This document shows positions 35,691 through 43,957 of a stretch of 64,000 bases of DNA, piece by piece. Made by a program: the position numbers and the translations under genes. Origin of the DNA: Skermanella stibiiresistens SB22 (lineage in GTDB: Bacteria > Pseudomonadota > Alphaproteobacteria > Azospirillales > Azospirillaceae); assembly GCF_000576635.1 (NCBI RefSeq), contig NZ_AVFL01000014.1, forward strand, positions 124,001 to 188,000, read 5' to 3'. The notes under the pieces are model-generated. The model did no database searches and was not told the DNA's origin. It was given only the letters and a program-made list of their open reading frames with translations. Within the stretch, counting starts at the first letter, position 1, and the number at the start of each line of letters is the position of its first letter.

Positions 35691-37382
35691 CTAGCCGGCG
35701 AGATCGGCGGTGACGGGTTGGGACCGGCGGGTGCTGGCGGTTTCCGACCGGCGGATGGCGGGCAGCGGCGCCAGCCCCCGGATCATGTCGGCCGCCTTCT
35801 CCGCGATCATCACGACGGGGCCATTGATGTTCCCGGTTGTCATGTCCGGCATGACCGAGGCGTCTACCACCCGGAGCCCGTCGATCCCGCGCACCCTCAG
35901 TTCGTGGTCGACCACCGCCATGGGGTCGCCGTCCAGTCCCATCTTGCAGGTGCCCAGCGGGTGATGGACGGTGATCGAGGTCGCCCGGATATGGGCGTCG
36001 ATCTCGGCGTCCGTCGTCCGGTCGGCGCCGGGCAGCGCTTCCTTCAGGACGAAGGGCTGGACGGCGGGCTGGCTCATGACCTCGCGGGCCATCCGGACCC
36101 CTTGGCGCAGCGTGGTCCAATCGGCTTCGGCACCCAGGAAGTTCTGGTGGATGCGCGGCGCGGCGGCGGGGTCCTTGCCGGCAAGCTTGACGCTGCCCCG
36201 GCTCTCCGGATGCAGCATGACGATGCGGGCGACGAACCCATCGGTGAAGGGCTGGCTGAACGGCGGCAGGTACGGCCGGCCCGTGAAAGGCGCCGCCGTG
36301 AACAGCAGTTGCAGGTCGGGTGCTTCCAGGTCGGGTCGCGTCTTCAGGAACGCCGTGATGCCCCCCGGCACATCGGAGGCGAAGCCCTTGCCGAACAGGT
36401 AGGCTTGGAGGATCGCCGGCCCGATGCGGTCGGCGCGCATCATCCTGTGGAACGGGCCGGGCTCCTTCCGGAGATAGGCGATGATGACCGAGACGTGGTC
36501 CTGCAGGTTCTTGCCGACGCCGGGCAGCGCCACGCGTGTGTCGATCGAGTGGGCGGCCAGCTCGTCGGGATCGCCGATGCCGGACAGCATCAAGAGTTGG
36601 GGCGAGTTGATCACGCCGCCGGCCAGAATCACCTCCCGCTCGGCGCGGACCTGATCGAGCCTGCCGTCCTTCTGGTATTGGATGCCAACCGCTCGGTCGC
36701 CCTCGAACAGGATGCGGGTCGCCAGCGCGTTGACGCGGATCTCGACATTGCCGCGCTTCAGCGCGGGCCGCAGGTAGGCCGTGGCGCAACTGCTGCGCTT
36801 GCCGCCGCGGATCGTCATCTGGAGCCGGCCGAAGCCTTCCTGGCGGGCGCCATTGTAGTCGTCCGTCCAGCCGAACCCGGCGGACTTGCCGGCCACCGCG
36901 AAGCTCTCGACCAGTGGGTCCTGATACTTGCAGGTCTGGACACCGAGCGGCCCGTCGCCGCCGCGATATTCGCTGGCGCCGCCTTCCCAGCTTTCGAGCC
37001 GCTTGAAGTAGGGCAGCACGTGGTCGAACGACCAGGCGTCCAAACCGTTCTCCGCCCAGCGGTCGAAGTCGCGCGGATTGCCGCGGACATAGGCCATGGC
37101 GTTGGTCGACGACGAGCCTCCGACCACCTTGCCGCGGGCGCATTCGACGCTGCGGCCGTCGACGTTGTCCTCCGGCTCGCAGAAGTAATTCCAGTCGTGC
37201 AGCCGTTTCTGGAGGATGCGGCCCCAGCCGAGCGGGATGTGGATCCACGGATCCCGGTCCCAGCCGCCGGCCTCCAACACGAGGATCCTCGCGTTCCTGT
37301 CCTCCGACAACCGGTTCGCCAGGGTGCAGCCAGCCGATCCGGCGCCGACGATCACGTAGTCGTAAGATTTACCAGAAGCCAT
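35691..37382 (-). CDS. GMC oxidoreductase, candidate 4-pyridoxate dehydrogenase
   Basis: 563-aa FAD enzyme. [16 protein letters not shown] is near residue 12, [20 protein letters not shown] (GMC signature 1) follows, [16 protein letters not shown] is signature 2, and the active-site His lies in [12 protein letters not shown]. It is longer than the pno-like protein and has a different substrate half, so the two GMC enzymes are not duplicates. M. loti 4-pyridoxate dehydrogenase is a GMC enzyme and acts just before the FHMPC dehydrogenase, whose homologue ends this operon. Start ATG 37382 chosen; GTG 37421 possible. Choline-dehydrogenase-like annotation is the alternative. Confidence 0.72.
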   Translation of the reverse strand: MASGKSYDYVIVGAGSAGCTLANRLSEDRNARILVLEAGGWDRDPWIHIPLGWGRILQKRLHDWNYFCEPEDNVDGRSVECARGKVVGGSSSTNAMAYVRGNPRDFDRWAENGLDAWSFDHVLPYFKRLESWEGGASEYRGGDGPLGVQTCKYQDPLVESFAVAGKSAGFGWTDDYNGARQEGFGRLQMTIRGGKRSSCATAYLRPALKRGNVEIRVNALATRILFEGDRAVGIQYQKDGRLDQVRAEREVILAGGVINSPQLLMLSGIGDPDELAAHSIDTRVALPGVGKNLQDHVSVIIAYLRKEPGPFHRMMRADRIGPAILQAYLFGKGFASDVPGGITAFLKTRPDLEAPDLQLLFTAAPFTGRPYLPPFSQPFTDGFVARIVMLHPESRGSVKLAGKDPAAAPRIHQNFLGAEADWTTLRQGVRMAREVMSQPAVQPFVLKEALPGADRTTDAEIDAHIRATSITVHHPLGTCKMGLDGDPMAVVDHELRVRGIDGLRVVDASVMPDMTTGNINGPVVMIAEKAADMIRGLAPLPAIRRSETASTRRSQPVTADLAG

Positions 37383-37395
37383 CGGTCCAACCCCG

Positions 37396-37560
37396 TTCAA
37401 CCATTTCTCGTTGGTATTCACATCGGACTTGTTTTCATGGCGCCACGGCAGGGAGCCGGGCGGCCTGGAGTGCCGCCACCGCGAGGGCTGCGGGCTAAAG
37501 TCGCTTCGACATCTCAGTAACCTTTTTTAGATGACCACCTTTCAACCAAACTTGTCAACC
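37396..37560. promoter_or_regulatory. Divergent promoter with repeated TTCAACCA motifs
   Basis: The gap between the GMC gene and the GntR gene contains TTCAACCATTTC (37396-37407) and TTCAACCAAACTTGTCAACC (37541-37560). Similar words are seen before the cupin gene (TTCAACCAATTTCCAACC, 35606-35623) and the dctQ gene (AACCATTTCCAAAACCAATT, 42153-42172). They may be operators of the adjacent GntR protein. Similarity is by eye only. Confidence 0.35.
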
Positions 37561-37647
37561 ACCCACGAAGGACGCTATTCTGTCGATATGACTGACGCTT
37601 AACCGGGCACGCCGCCTCAACTTTTGCCACCACCAGGGACTGACGAG

Positions 37648-38370
37648 ATGCAGATTGGCAGGCGCCTGAAGCTGCGGCCCCCCAGCATGGACCACGCGAG
37701 GATCGAGCCGGTTTCGGATCCGGAACGAGTCGACCTGATCGCCGCCGCCATCCGCGAACTGGTGGCCTCCGGTGCGGCGCTGCCGCCCGAACGCGTCCTG
37801 GCGGAAGGGTTGCGGGTCAAGCGGCACCGGCTGCGCTCCGCCCTCGAACTGCTGCGCGGCGAGGGCCATATTGGTCAACCCGTGGTCGGCCGGCCGCGCA
37901 GCGTCGCCGCACCGGACGCTGGGGAGTCGCTGATCAGCTGCACCAACCCGATCGAGGTCATCGAAATGCGGATGGTGTTCGAGCCGGGCTTGGCGAGGTT
38001 GGCGGCGTTGCGCGCCTCCCCCTTCGAGATCGCCCGCATCGAGGCAGCGGCCACGACGGGAAGCGCCGAGTATGGCGCCGCCGATCTGGCGTTCCACATG
38101 GCGGTTGCCGCCGGATCGCGCAACAGCCTGGGCATCGAGCTTTACGCCCTGCTCCGCCGCGTCGGCACTGACGCCCGCGTCCGGATCGGCTCGGATGACG
38201 ACAAGATCTGCCCCAAGCGCCTGCAACAGCGCGACGCCGAACACCGCGCCATCGCCGCCGCCATAGCGGCCCGCGACCTGGATGGCGCCGAACACGCCAT
38301 GCGGACCCACCTGCTGGCCGTCCAGCGCCGCATCACCGAGCGACTGACGCCGGGGGTGACGGCGGCTTGA
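37648..38370 (+). CDS. GntR family regulator, FCD-like C-terminal domain
   Basis: 240 aa. The N-terminal winged HTH region (ERVDLIAAAIRELVASG, LRSALELLRGEGHI) is less canonical than usual: the typical SRTPVREAL recognition helix is replaced by KRHRLRSALELL. The C-terminal helical domain has EMRMVFEPGLARLAA, FHMAVAAGSRN and the His-bearing QRDAEHRAIAAAIAARDLDGAEHAMRTHL (shown in parts elsewhere), as in FadR-type FCD sensors that bind carboxylic acids through a metal. It is divergent from the GMC/cupin operon and most likely controls it. ATG 37648; an upstream TTG at 37624 is weaker. Confidence 0.8.
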   Translation: MQIGRRLKLRPPSMDHARIEPVSDPERVDLIAAAIRELVASGAALPPERVLAEGLRVKRHRLRSALELLRGEGHIGQPVVGRPRSVAAPDAGESLISCTNPIEVIEMRMVFEPGLARLAALRASPFEIARIEAAATTGSAEYGAADLAFHMAVAAGSRNSLGIELYALLRRVGTDARVRIGSDDDKICPKRLQQRDAEHRAIAAAIAARDLDGAEHAMRTHLLAVQRRITERLTPGVTAA

Positions 38371-38402
38371 GGGATGTGAGGCGCCAAGGCGGGTCCTTCA
38401 GG

Positions 38403-38819
38403 CTAGTCTTGGTTCGCCACGACCCAGTTCTCGACCCTAAGTCCGTCATACTCCCCGAAGTCGGCCATGTTGTTGGTCACCAACGTCACATCCAAAGCGA
38501 TGGCGTGGGCCGCGATGAGCTTGTCGATCGCGTCACGCTTGCGGTCGCGCGTCGCCAGACGCACGGGGCCATAGGCGCGCGCGGCGTTCCTGTCGAAGCC
38601 CATCACTGGAATATCCTCCACCAGAGACTCCAGTGCCGTTCGGTTCCGGGCGCGGCCCTCGCCTGAAACCACCACTCCATATTCCAGCTCGGCATAGGTC
38701 AGCGCCGACATGATCACCTCCCCCACGTGACACTGGGCGAACCGCTTGGCGACCGAAGCGGGCTGGTGCTTCATCAGGTAGATGCAGATGTTGGTGTCCA
38801 GCATGAACCGCGGTCTCAA
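38403..38819 (-). CDS. vapC: VapC-type PIN-domain toxin
   Basis: 138-aa PIN nuclease. The first acidic residue is in MLDTNICIYLMKH, the second in SALTYAELEYG, and the third and fourth in DAIDKLIAAHAIALDVTLVT followed by NNMADF. These form the Mg-dependent RNase site of VapC toxins. The likely start is TTG 38819, overlapping the antitoxin stop (TTGA); ATG 38804 would remove five residues. Coupled to VapB. All four site residues are visible, so it should be active if expressed. Confidence 0.88.
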   Translation of the reverse strand: MRPRFMLDTNICIYLMKHQPASVAKRFAQCHVGEVIMSALTYAELEYGVVVSGEGRARNRTALESLVEDIPVMGFDRNAARAYGPVRLATRDRKRDAIDKLIAAHAIALDVTLVTNNMADFGEYDGLRVENWVVANQD

Positions 38820-39052
38820 AGCGGATCGCGCTCCGCCTCGATGTTCTCGCCACGGCCCTCGGCCATGAAGTCCGGGGAGAAGGCGCTGAACTTATCGAGC
38901 ACCTTGTCCAGTCGCCGGGCGACGGGACGGATGCGAAGCTCATCGCCGACACGTTCGATCTCGACGTCCATATCGTTCCGGTCGAACGCGAGGTCGGCGG
39001 GTATCCGGACAGCCTGCGAGTTCCCGTTCCTGAACACCTTGGTGATGGGCAT
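38816..39052 (-). CDS. vapB: VapB-type antitoxin
   Basis: 78-aa AbrB/SpoVT-fold antitoxin. It opens with PITKVFRNGNSQAVRIPADL, the typical swapped-hairpin DNA-binding start of VapB proteins, and ends in an acidic toxin-binding tail (SPDFMAEGRGENIEAERDPL). ATG 39052 is chosen over upstream GTG/ATG codons because it gives the canonical N-terminus and has a G-rich Shine-Dalgarno. The operon order is antitoxin first, with overlapping toxin start. A palindromic operator candidate is at 39117-39140. Confidence 0.87.
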   Translation of the reverse strand: MPITKVFRNGNSQAVRIPADLAFDRNDMDVEIERVGDELRIRPVARRLDKVLDKFSAFSPDFMAEGRGENIEAERDPL

Positions 39053-39116
39053 CGCCGCCGTCCCCCTCATGCCGTCCAAATGTATGGATCACCCCATAAT
39101 GCCAATACGCGCCTAG

Positions 39117-39140
39117 TATGTAAACACAGGTGTGTACATA
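39117..39140. promoter_or_regulatory. Inverted-repeat operator candidate of vapBC
   Basis: TATGTAAACAC (39117-39127) faces GTGTGTACATA (39130-39140): an 11-bp inverted repeat with one mismatch, 65-88 nt before the vapB start. Position fits autorepression by the VapBC complex; it also abuts the end of dctP. Confidence 0.5.
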
Positions 39141-39159
39141 ACCGGTTATGGGCGACCCT

Positions 39160-40179
39160 TCAATTCACCGCCTTCGCGTCGACCAGCTTTTTCAGTTGGT
39201 CGTACTCGGCCTTGACCGCCGGCTTGCCGGTGATGATCGACAGGCCGATCTGCTGGAACTGGGCCATCATGGCCTGCTGCTGGATGTCCGGCAGCTTGGC
39301 GATCTTGCCGCCGTTGGCGATCCAGGCGTCGCTCGACCGGGTCAGGTTGGCGACGCCCCAGGGGAAGGCCCGTTCCTCGGCGGCGCGGCCGGCGGCGCGG
39401 ATGGCTTTCTGGATGTCGGCGGGTTGGCTTTGGAACCAGGTCTCGTTGACCACATTGACCGAGACGATCTGCGCGAAGTTCAAGTCGATGACGTATTTCG
39501 CGGCATCGTAATACTTGAAGGCGGTCAGGATCGGCATGCCGGCCAGCACGCCGTCGATGCCGCCGGACTGGAGCTGCGGGATCACCTCGGTCAGCGCCAG
39601 CGGCACCGGCAGCACGCCGACCGCCTTCAGCGGGTCCATCTGGAGCGGTGTGGCGAAGGTGCGGATCTTCTGGCCCTTCAACCCCTCGATCGAGGTCACC
39701 TCGTTCTTGGTCAGGATCAGCGTCGAACTGTTGTAGATCGCGCCGATCACCCGCAGGTCGCGGTCCAGGAACATGGTCTCGAAATGGTCGCGATAGGCTG
39801 GATCGTGGATCACGGCGTGGACATGCTCGGGCGACTTGAACAGGCCGGGCACGTCGAAGATCTCGAACTTCGGATCGGTGTTGGTCAGGAAGGAGGTCGG
39901 CGAGATGAAGGACTCGATGGTCCCCAGAAGCACGCCCTCGGTCATCCGCGGGATCGAACCCAACTGGCTGGCGGGGTAGATCTCGACCTTGACCTTGTCG
40001 CCGACCCGCTTGCCCATCTCCTCGGCGAACAGCTTCTGCCATTCGTGCTGAACGTCGTTGATCGTGGCGTTCGCCATCTTCATGACGATCTGGGCTTCCG
40101 CCCGCTCCGTCGGCCCGGCGAGGGTGACGAGGGCCGCGAGCAGGGCGGCGGCGGCCGTCAAGGCGCGTGTCGGCTTCAT
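39160..40179 (-). CDS. dctP: TRAP transporter substrate-binding protein (DctP)
   Basis: 339-aa periplasmic receptor with signal peptide (RALTAAAALLAALVTLAG, cleavage near AEA-QIV). TRAP landmarks include HEWQKLFAEEMGKRVGDKVK, YPASQLGSIPRMTEG, TLILTKNEVTSIEGLKGQKI and RTFATPLQ, where the carboxylate-binding Arg lies. The ATG at 40179 is backed by GGAG 9 nt upstream; ATG 40194 adds five residues. It is the third gene after dctQ and dctM. Ligands are organic acids; given the neighbouring operon a pyridine or aromatic acid is possible. Confidence 0.88.
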   Translation of the reverse strand: MKPTRALTAAAALLAALVTLAGPTERAEAQIVMKMANATINDVQHEWQKLFAEEMGKRVGDKVKVEIYPASQLGSIPRMTEGVLLGTIESFISPTSFLTNTDPKFEIFDVPGLFKSPEHVHAVIHDPAYRDHFETMFLDRDLRVIGAIYNSSTLILTKNEVTSIEGLKGQKIRTFATPLQMDPLKAVGVLPVPLALTEVIPQLQSGGIDGVLAGMPILTAFKYYDAAKYVIDLNFAQIVSVNVVNETWFQSQPADIQKAIRAAGRAAEERAFPWGVANLTRSSDAWIANGGKIAKLPDIQQQAMMAQFQQIGLSIITGKPAVKAEYDQLKKLVDAKAVN

Positions 40180-40241
40180 TCTCGTTTTCTCCATGGGTGG
40201 TTTCGAGTAGGGCCAGGTTTCCGGTTGGGGCCAAGCTTTGG

Positions 40242-41519
40242 TCAAGGAGTGGCGGTTCGCGCGAGGAACAGCGACAGTTCGGGCCAATAGGTGATGATCA
40301 CCAGAGCCGCGACCTGGACCCCGACGAACGGCAGCACGCCGCGATAGACCGTCTTGAGCGGGATCTTGAAGACCGATTGGGCGACGAACAGGTTCAGCCC
40401 GAACGGCGGCGTGAACATCCCGATCGCGAGGTTGACCGTCATGACGATGCCGAAATGGATCGGGTCGATGCCAAGCTGAAGCACGGAGGGCAGCAGCAGC
40501 GGCGCCAGCACCAGGATCGCCGAGGTCGGATCGAGGAAACAGCCGGTGATCAGCAGCAGCAGGTTAACCGCCAGCAGGAATTCCCAAGGCGACAAGCCCA
40601 GCCCCGTCAGCCAACCGGTGATCGACTGGGGCACGCCCTGGAGCGTCAGCAGCCACGAGAAGATGCTGGCCGCCGCGACGATCACCAGGATCTGCGCCGT
40701 CAGGATCGCCGAGCGGCTGGCCGCGTCCAACACGTCGCGCCACGACATGGTGCGATAGACGAAGCGGGCGACCAGCATCGCGTAGAGACAGGCGACGCCG
40801 CCGGCTTCGGTCGGCGAGAACCAGCCGAGATAGATACCTGCCAGGATCAGCACCGGCATGGCCAGCGCCGGAATGGCCTCGCGCGTGGTCCGCAGGAACA
40901 CCGACAGTTCGAAGCCGCCCGTCTTCGGGATGCCGGCGCGGCGGGCGGCCAGGACCACGAAGCCGGCCATCATGACGGCCATGAGTAAGCCCGGCAGGAC
41001 GCCGGCGGCGAACAGCTTGGGGATCGACTGCTCCGCCGCGGCACCGTACAGGATCATCGCGATGCTGGGCGGGATGACGATGTCGATCGCCCCGCTCGAC
41101 GCCGCCAGCCCCGCCGCGTACCGCTCGCCGTATCCCGCCTGGACCAGACGCGGATAGAGCACCCGCCCGACCGCCGCGACGGCGGCGGCGCTCGACCCGG
41201 ACACGGCGCCGATCAGCGTGCAGGACCCGACCGTGGCGACGCCCAGGTTACCCTGAACCCGCCCCGTCATCGCCAGGACCCACGACACCATGCGGTCCGC
41301 GATGCCGCTGGCCCCCATCAGCTCGCCGGCGAAGACGAAGAACGGGATGGCGAGCAAAGCGTAGTTGTCCAGGCCGCCCATCATGGTCTGGTGCAGCGCT
41401 ATCGGCGGCGTCGTCAGGATGAAAATGAAGCTCGCCGCAGCCCCGACCAGGAAGATGGCGAAGATCGGCGTGCCGAGCGCCAGCATGACCAGGGGGATGA
41501 AACCAAGGGTCCAGATCAT
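40242..41519 (-). CDS. dctM: TRAP transporter large permease (DctM)
   Basis: 425-aa ion-transporter-superfamily membrane protein with about twelve helices. GTPIFAIFLVGAAASF is near the N-terminus, NYALLAIPFFVFAGELM follows, then CTLIGAVSGSSAAAVAAVG, DIVIPPSIAMILYG and LAIGMFTPPFGLNLF: all are DctM family blocks. The ATG overlaps the dctQ stop (ATGA). It translocates the ligand using a cation gradient, together with DctQ and the periplasmic receptor. Confidence 0.9.
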   Translation of the reverse strand: MIWTLGFIPLVMLALGTPIFAIFLVGAAASFIFILTTPPIALHQTMMGGLDNYALLAIPFFVFAGELMGASGIADRMVSWVLAMTGRVQGNLGVATVGSCTLIGAVSGSSAAAVAAVGRVLYPRLVQAGYGERYAAGLAASSGAIDIVIPPSIAMILYGAAAEQSIPKLFAAGVLPGLLMAVMMAGFVVLAARRAGIPKTGGFELSVFLRTTREAIPALAMPVLILAGIYLGWFSPTEAGGVACLYAMLVARFVYRTMSWRDVLDAASRSAILTAQILVIVAAASIFSWLLTLQGVPQSITGWLTGLGLSPWEFLLAVNLLLLITGCFLDPTSAILVLAPLLLPSVLQLGIDPIHFGIVMTVNLAIGMFTPPFGLNLFVAQSVFKIPLKTVYRGVLPFVGVQVAALVIITYWPELSLFLARTATP

Positions 41520-42082
41520 CGGCCATCCTCCTGTTCTTCCAGTGGCCCGCCCCGCGCAATGGTCGCGATGGTGCCGACGGCGAGGCAGAACGCGGTCACG
41601 GCGGTCAGCGCGAAACCCGCCAGCAGGGCCGAATGGGGAATGGTCGTGGGTATGCCCAAGCCCATGCTGACCTGCCCGATCCTGCCGACCCGCGCCACGA
41701 AGCCATAGCTTTGGACGGCGGCGTATCCGCAGGATGCCGCCACCAGGATGTTGTTGAGCAGGGCTAGCCTCAGCTTGCCCCGCGGCCCCAGGGAGCTTTG
41801 CAGGGCGTCCAGCGAGAGGTGGGTGCCCTCGGCCGTGACCACGACCATTCCGGTCATGACCACCCAGATCATGGCGTAGACGACCAATTCGTCCGACCCG
41901 GTGAACGCGATGCCGAAGCCGTAGCGTCCGGCCGCGTTGAGGACGTTGACCAGGACCATCAGCAGCAGGACGACGCCCAGCAGGACCCGCAGCCCCGCCA
42001 GCAGGTTCCTGACCACCAGAGCCGCGCTGCTGGCGGCATGGGCCATCCGGGATTTCGGAGGGTTCGAAAGTGCGACGCTCAT
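41516..42082 (-). CDS. dctQ: TRAP transporter small permease (DctQ)
   Basis: 188-aa four-helix membrane protein with the DctQ layout. Helix 1 is LLAGLRVLLGVVLLLMVLV, then RYGFGIAFTGSDELVVYAMIW with the conserved Glu, then EGTHLSLDALQSSLGPRGK. ATG 42082 with GGGGAAAC upstream is chosen over more distal codons. First gene of the dctQMP set. The upstream segment near 42153 has the AACCATTTCC-type word also seen at the GMC/cupin promoters. Confidence 0.87.
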   Translation of the reverse strand: MSVALSNPPKSRMAHAASSAALVVRNLLAGLRVLLGVVLLLMVLVNVLNAAGRYGFGIAFTGSDELVVYAMIWVVMTGMVVVTAEGTHLSLDALQSSLGPRGKLRLALLNNILVAASCGYAAVQSYGFVARVGRIGQVSMGLGIPTTIPHSALLAGFALTAVTAFCLAVGTIATIARGGPLEEQEDGR

Positions 42083-43191
42083 GTTTCCCCGCGCGGTGTC
42101 CGCCGACCGGCCCCGCTCTCGGAGAGGGGAGCCGATCATCGGCGCATAGGATAACCATTTCCAAAACCAATTCCGGAAATCCTATCACCATGGTTCAGCG
42201 TAACAAGCAAAATACCGCCAGCGGGATGGAGTTTATTTCGGCCCGACGTTGTGAAGTGGCGTTTTTCGGCGGTTTGAGACTGGTTTGACGATCTCAACCG
42301 CGCAACCATTTACCCCATATGGAGCGTTGATGGTCGGATTATGGTCGGGAGAGGAAGGGGCCTGACGTTCCGGGCGTCCGCGTTCGCCGCCTCCCCCCTT
42401 CTTGTGGTGAGACGTCATGGAATGTCATCATTTTCCTGTCTCATGTTGGGGGGCGCCCCATTGGGGGCATTCCAGCGTGCGGCCCGTGACGGGCTTTGGG
42501 GTTCCATATTCAGGTTTCGAAGATCCAGCGCGGTGGCGCGAGGAAGCGTAGCCCGAAAGGGTAAAGGATTACTTTCCTGAATACGTGATTGCCTTTATGC
42601 GAGCTTTTCCCTACGCATCTCTAGGTCTCCGGTTGCATCTATGAAAAACATCGCGAGTTTTTAGGAAGATTGACTTGGCCGCGCTCGCGTCGCAGAATCG
42701 GCATGCCCGCTCCCTTGCGGCGGCACTTGTTCCTCGTCGGCCACAACTTGGGCCTGCGCTCCGCGTTCGAGCCCGTGGCCGCCGACCTGCTCGGCCTGCC
42801 GCGCGACTTCCGCGGCACCGCCTGAGCCACTGGGGAGCAGGCGCGCGTGATTGACATGCTGGCTCTAACGGCGGGGCTGGGCCAAGGGCCGGATCACCGA
42901 CACCTTGCCCTACGGGAGGGAGGGCGCTGCGGAGCACGGCGCCGCCGAACCCGCTTACCCCTTGGTTGTCCTCGCGGTGCCCCTGGAGCCGGAGGCCCGG
43001 CTGGTGGAGCCGGGGCCGGGTAGCGCCGACGTGGTGACGCTGGCGTTCCGCTGGCCAGTGCTGATGGCGGTCGCACCCGCGCGCCGGGAGTGGGGTTGGT
43101 GGTGAGTCCGTCGTGGCGGAGGTGGGGGAAGTTCATGGCTCCGCGTGGGAGGTGACCACGGTTCCAGCGTCGCGGGCCGGCGGCGGACTGC
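42083..43191. other. Gene-poor, decayed intergenic region
   Basis: About 1.1 kb without a recognisable intact gene. Short open stretches (for example 42341-42580, 42703-42825, 42905-43105 on the plus strand) have no family features I can identify and are not annotated as genes. The composition varies from moderately AT-rich (42140-42700) to very GC-rich (42700-43190), which suggests pieces of different origin. It leads into the CRISPR-like relic. Confidence 0.5.
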
Positions 43192-43342
43192 GTTTGGATC
43201 CACGCCCCCGCACGGGGGGCGACGACGGCATCGGCTCCCTGGGTCAGATGACCCCCGTTTCAATCCACGCCCCGCACGGGGGCGGCAAGCTGGCATGGAC
43301 GCGGCCAAGGCGCGTGGCGTGTTCAATCCACGCCCCCGCACG
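43192..43342. CRISPR. Degenerate type I-C-like CRISPR relic (three repeats, two spacers)
   Basis: Three related units: 43192-43223 (32 nt, starting GTTTGGATCCACGCCCCCGC), 43257-43286 (30 nt, GTTTCAATCCACGCCCCGCA) and 43321-43342 (22 nt, GTTCAATCCACGCCCCCGCA, cut short). The ATCCACGC...GCACGGGG pattern is that of type I-C repeats. Spacers are 33 nt (43224-43256) and 34 nt (43287-43320), the right size. Each repeat has mutations or indels and no cas gene was recognised nearby, so it is an inactive remnant. Confidence 0.7.
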
Positions 43343-43717
43343 TTGGATCAGGCGGTGGAAGCTGGCTATTTCCGAGCCGAATTCACCCAGATCATCGGGT
43401 GGGATGATGATCAAGCCACCCGCCTTGATCATCGTGCAACTCCCGAGGAAAGCGACCGAGCCGCTGGATTGATTCGCGTGGCGGAGCGGGCGAAAAGCGT
43501 GTTTGGAGACACGGAAGAAGCATCTCGATGGCTGCGGAAGCCGAAAAAAGCATTTGATGGTAAGACTTGCATCAACATGCTCGCCACCGAATACGGTGGT
43601 AGGGAGGTCGGGAACATGCTCGTTCTGAATGTGCTGATCAACCCGCCACAGCCAGACATGGGAAAAATCGCGGTCATCAGCGACACGCCGTTCTCATTCG
43701 ACTGTCGCCTCTTCTAA
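43343..43717 (+). pseudogene. Remnant of a ParS/MbcA/Xre-type antitoxin (DUF2384)
   Basis: The open frame running off the last CRISPR-like repeat encodes a recognisable antitoxin toxin-binding domain: ATPEESDRAAGLIRVAERAK, VFGDTEEASRWLRKP, FDGKTCINMLATEYGGREV (in the family LS/TPEESDRL..A..VFGD...A..WL..P....G..P...L.T..G...V). The N-terminal HTH half is missing or unrecognisable, and the C-terminus runs into an unrelated tail (ISDTPFSFDCRLF) to the stop at 43715. No RES-domain toxin follows. It is therefore a truncated, probably dead, antitoxin gene joined to a CRISPR fragment. Confidence 0.6.
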
Positions 43718-43759
43718 TACTAACAGCACTAAACAATGACGGGTCGAATAGTTGTTCGC

Positions 43760-43837
43760 GTAGGTCGGGTAAAGCGCAGCGGCACCCGACACCAACTCGC
43801 CTGCTTGTCGGGTGCCGCTGCGCTTTACCCGACCTAC
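43760..43837. repeat. REP-like element with 32-bp perfect arms
   Basis: GTAGGTCGGGTAAAGCGCAG... (43760-43791) is exactly complementary to 43806-43837 across a 14-nt loop. Within each arm GTCGGGT pairs with ACCCGAC, giving a nested hairpin. A partial third copy (GCACCCGACCTAC, 43871-43883) follows. A related element lies at 58134-58217. Architecture fits REP/BIME-type palindromes mobilised by RAYT transposases; no such gene is in the window. Confidence 0.8.
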
Positions 43838-43957
43838 AATTCCGCCAGCTGGTTTCTTCATTGTGAAACGGCACCCGACCTACCGTGGGACGTTCGTTGG
43901 AAAGCGGTCATTGTTTAGTGGCGTTGATATGACTCGGAAAGCTGGGCCGCGCCGCCG

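Noticed and set aside
42703-42825. Short plus-strand frame in the decayed region (RRHLFLVGHNLGLRS) considered as a Cas-gene fragment beside the CRISPR relic
   Set aside because: No family motif could be recognised, so a cas assignment would be a guess.
43145-43717. One 190-aa open frame spanning the CRISPR-like repeats
   Set aside because: Its first third is translated repeat/spacer DNA; only the part after 43343 resembles a protein family, so it is treated as an antitoxin remnant.
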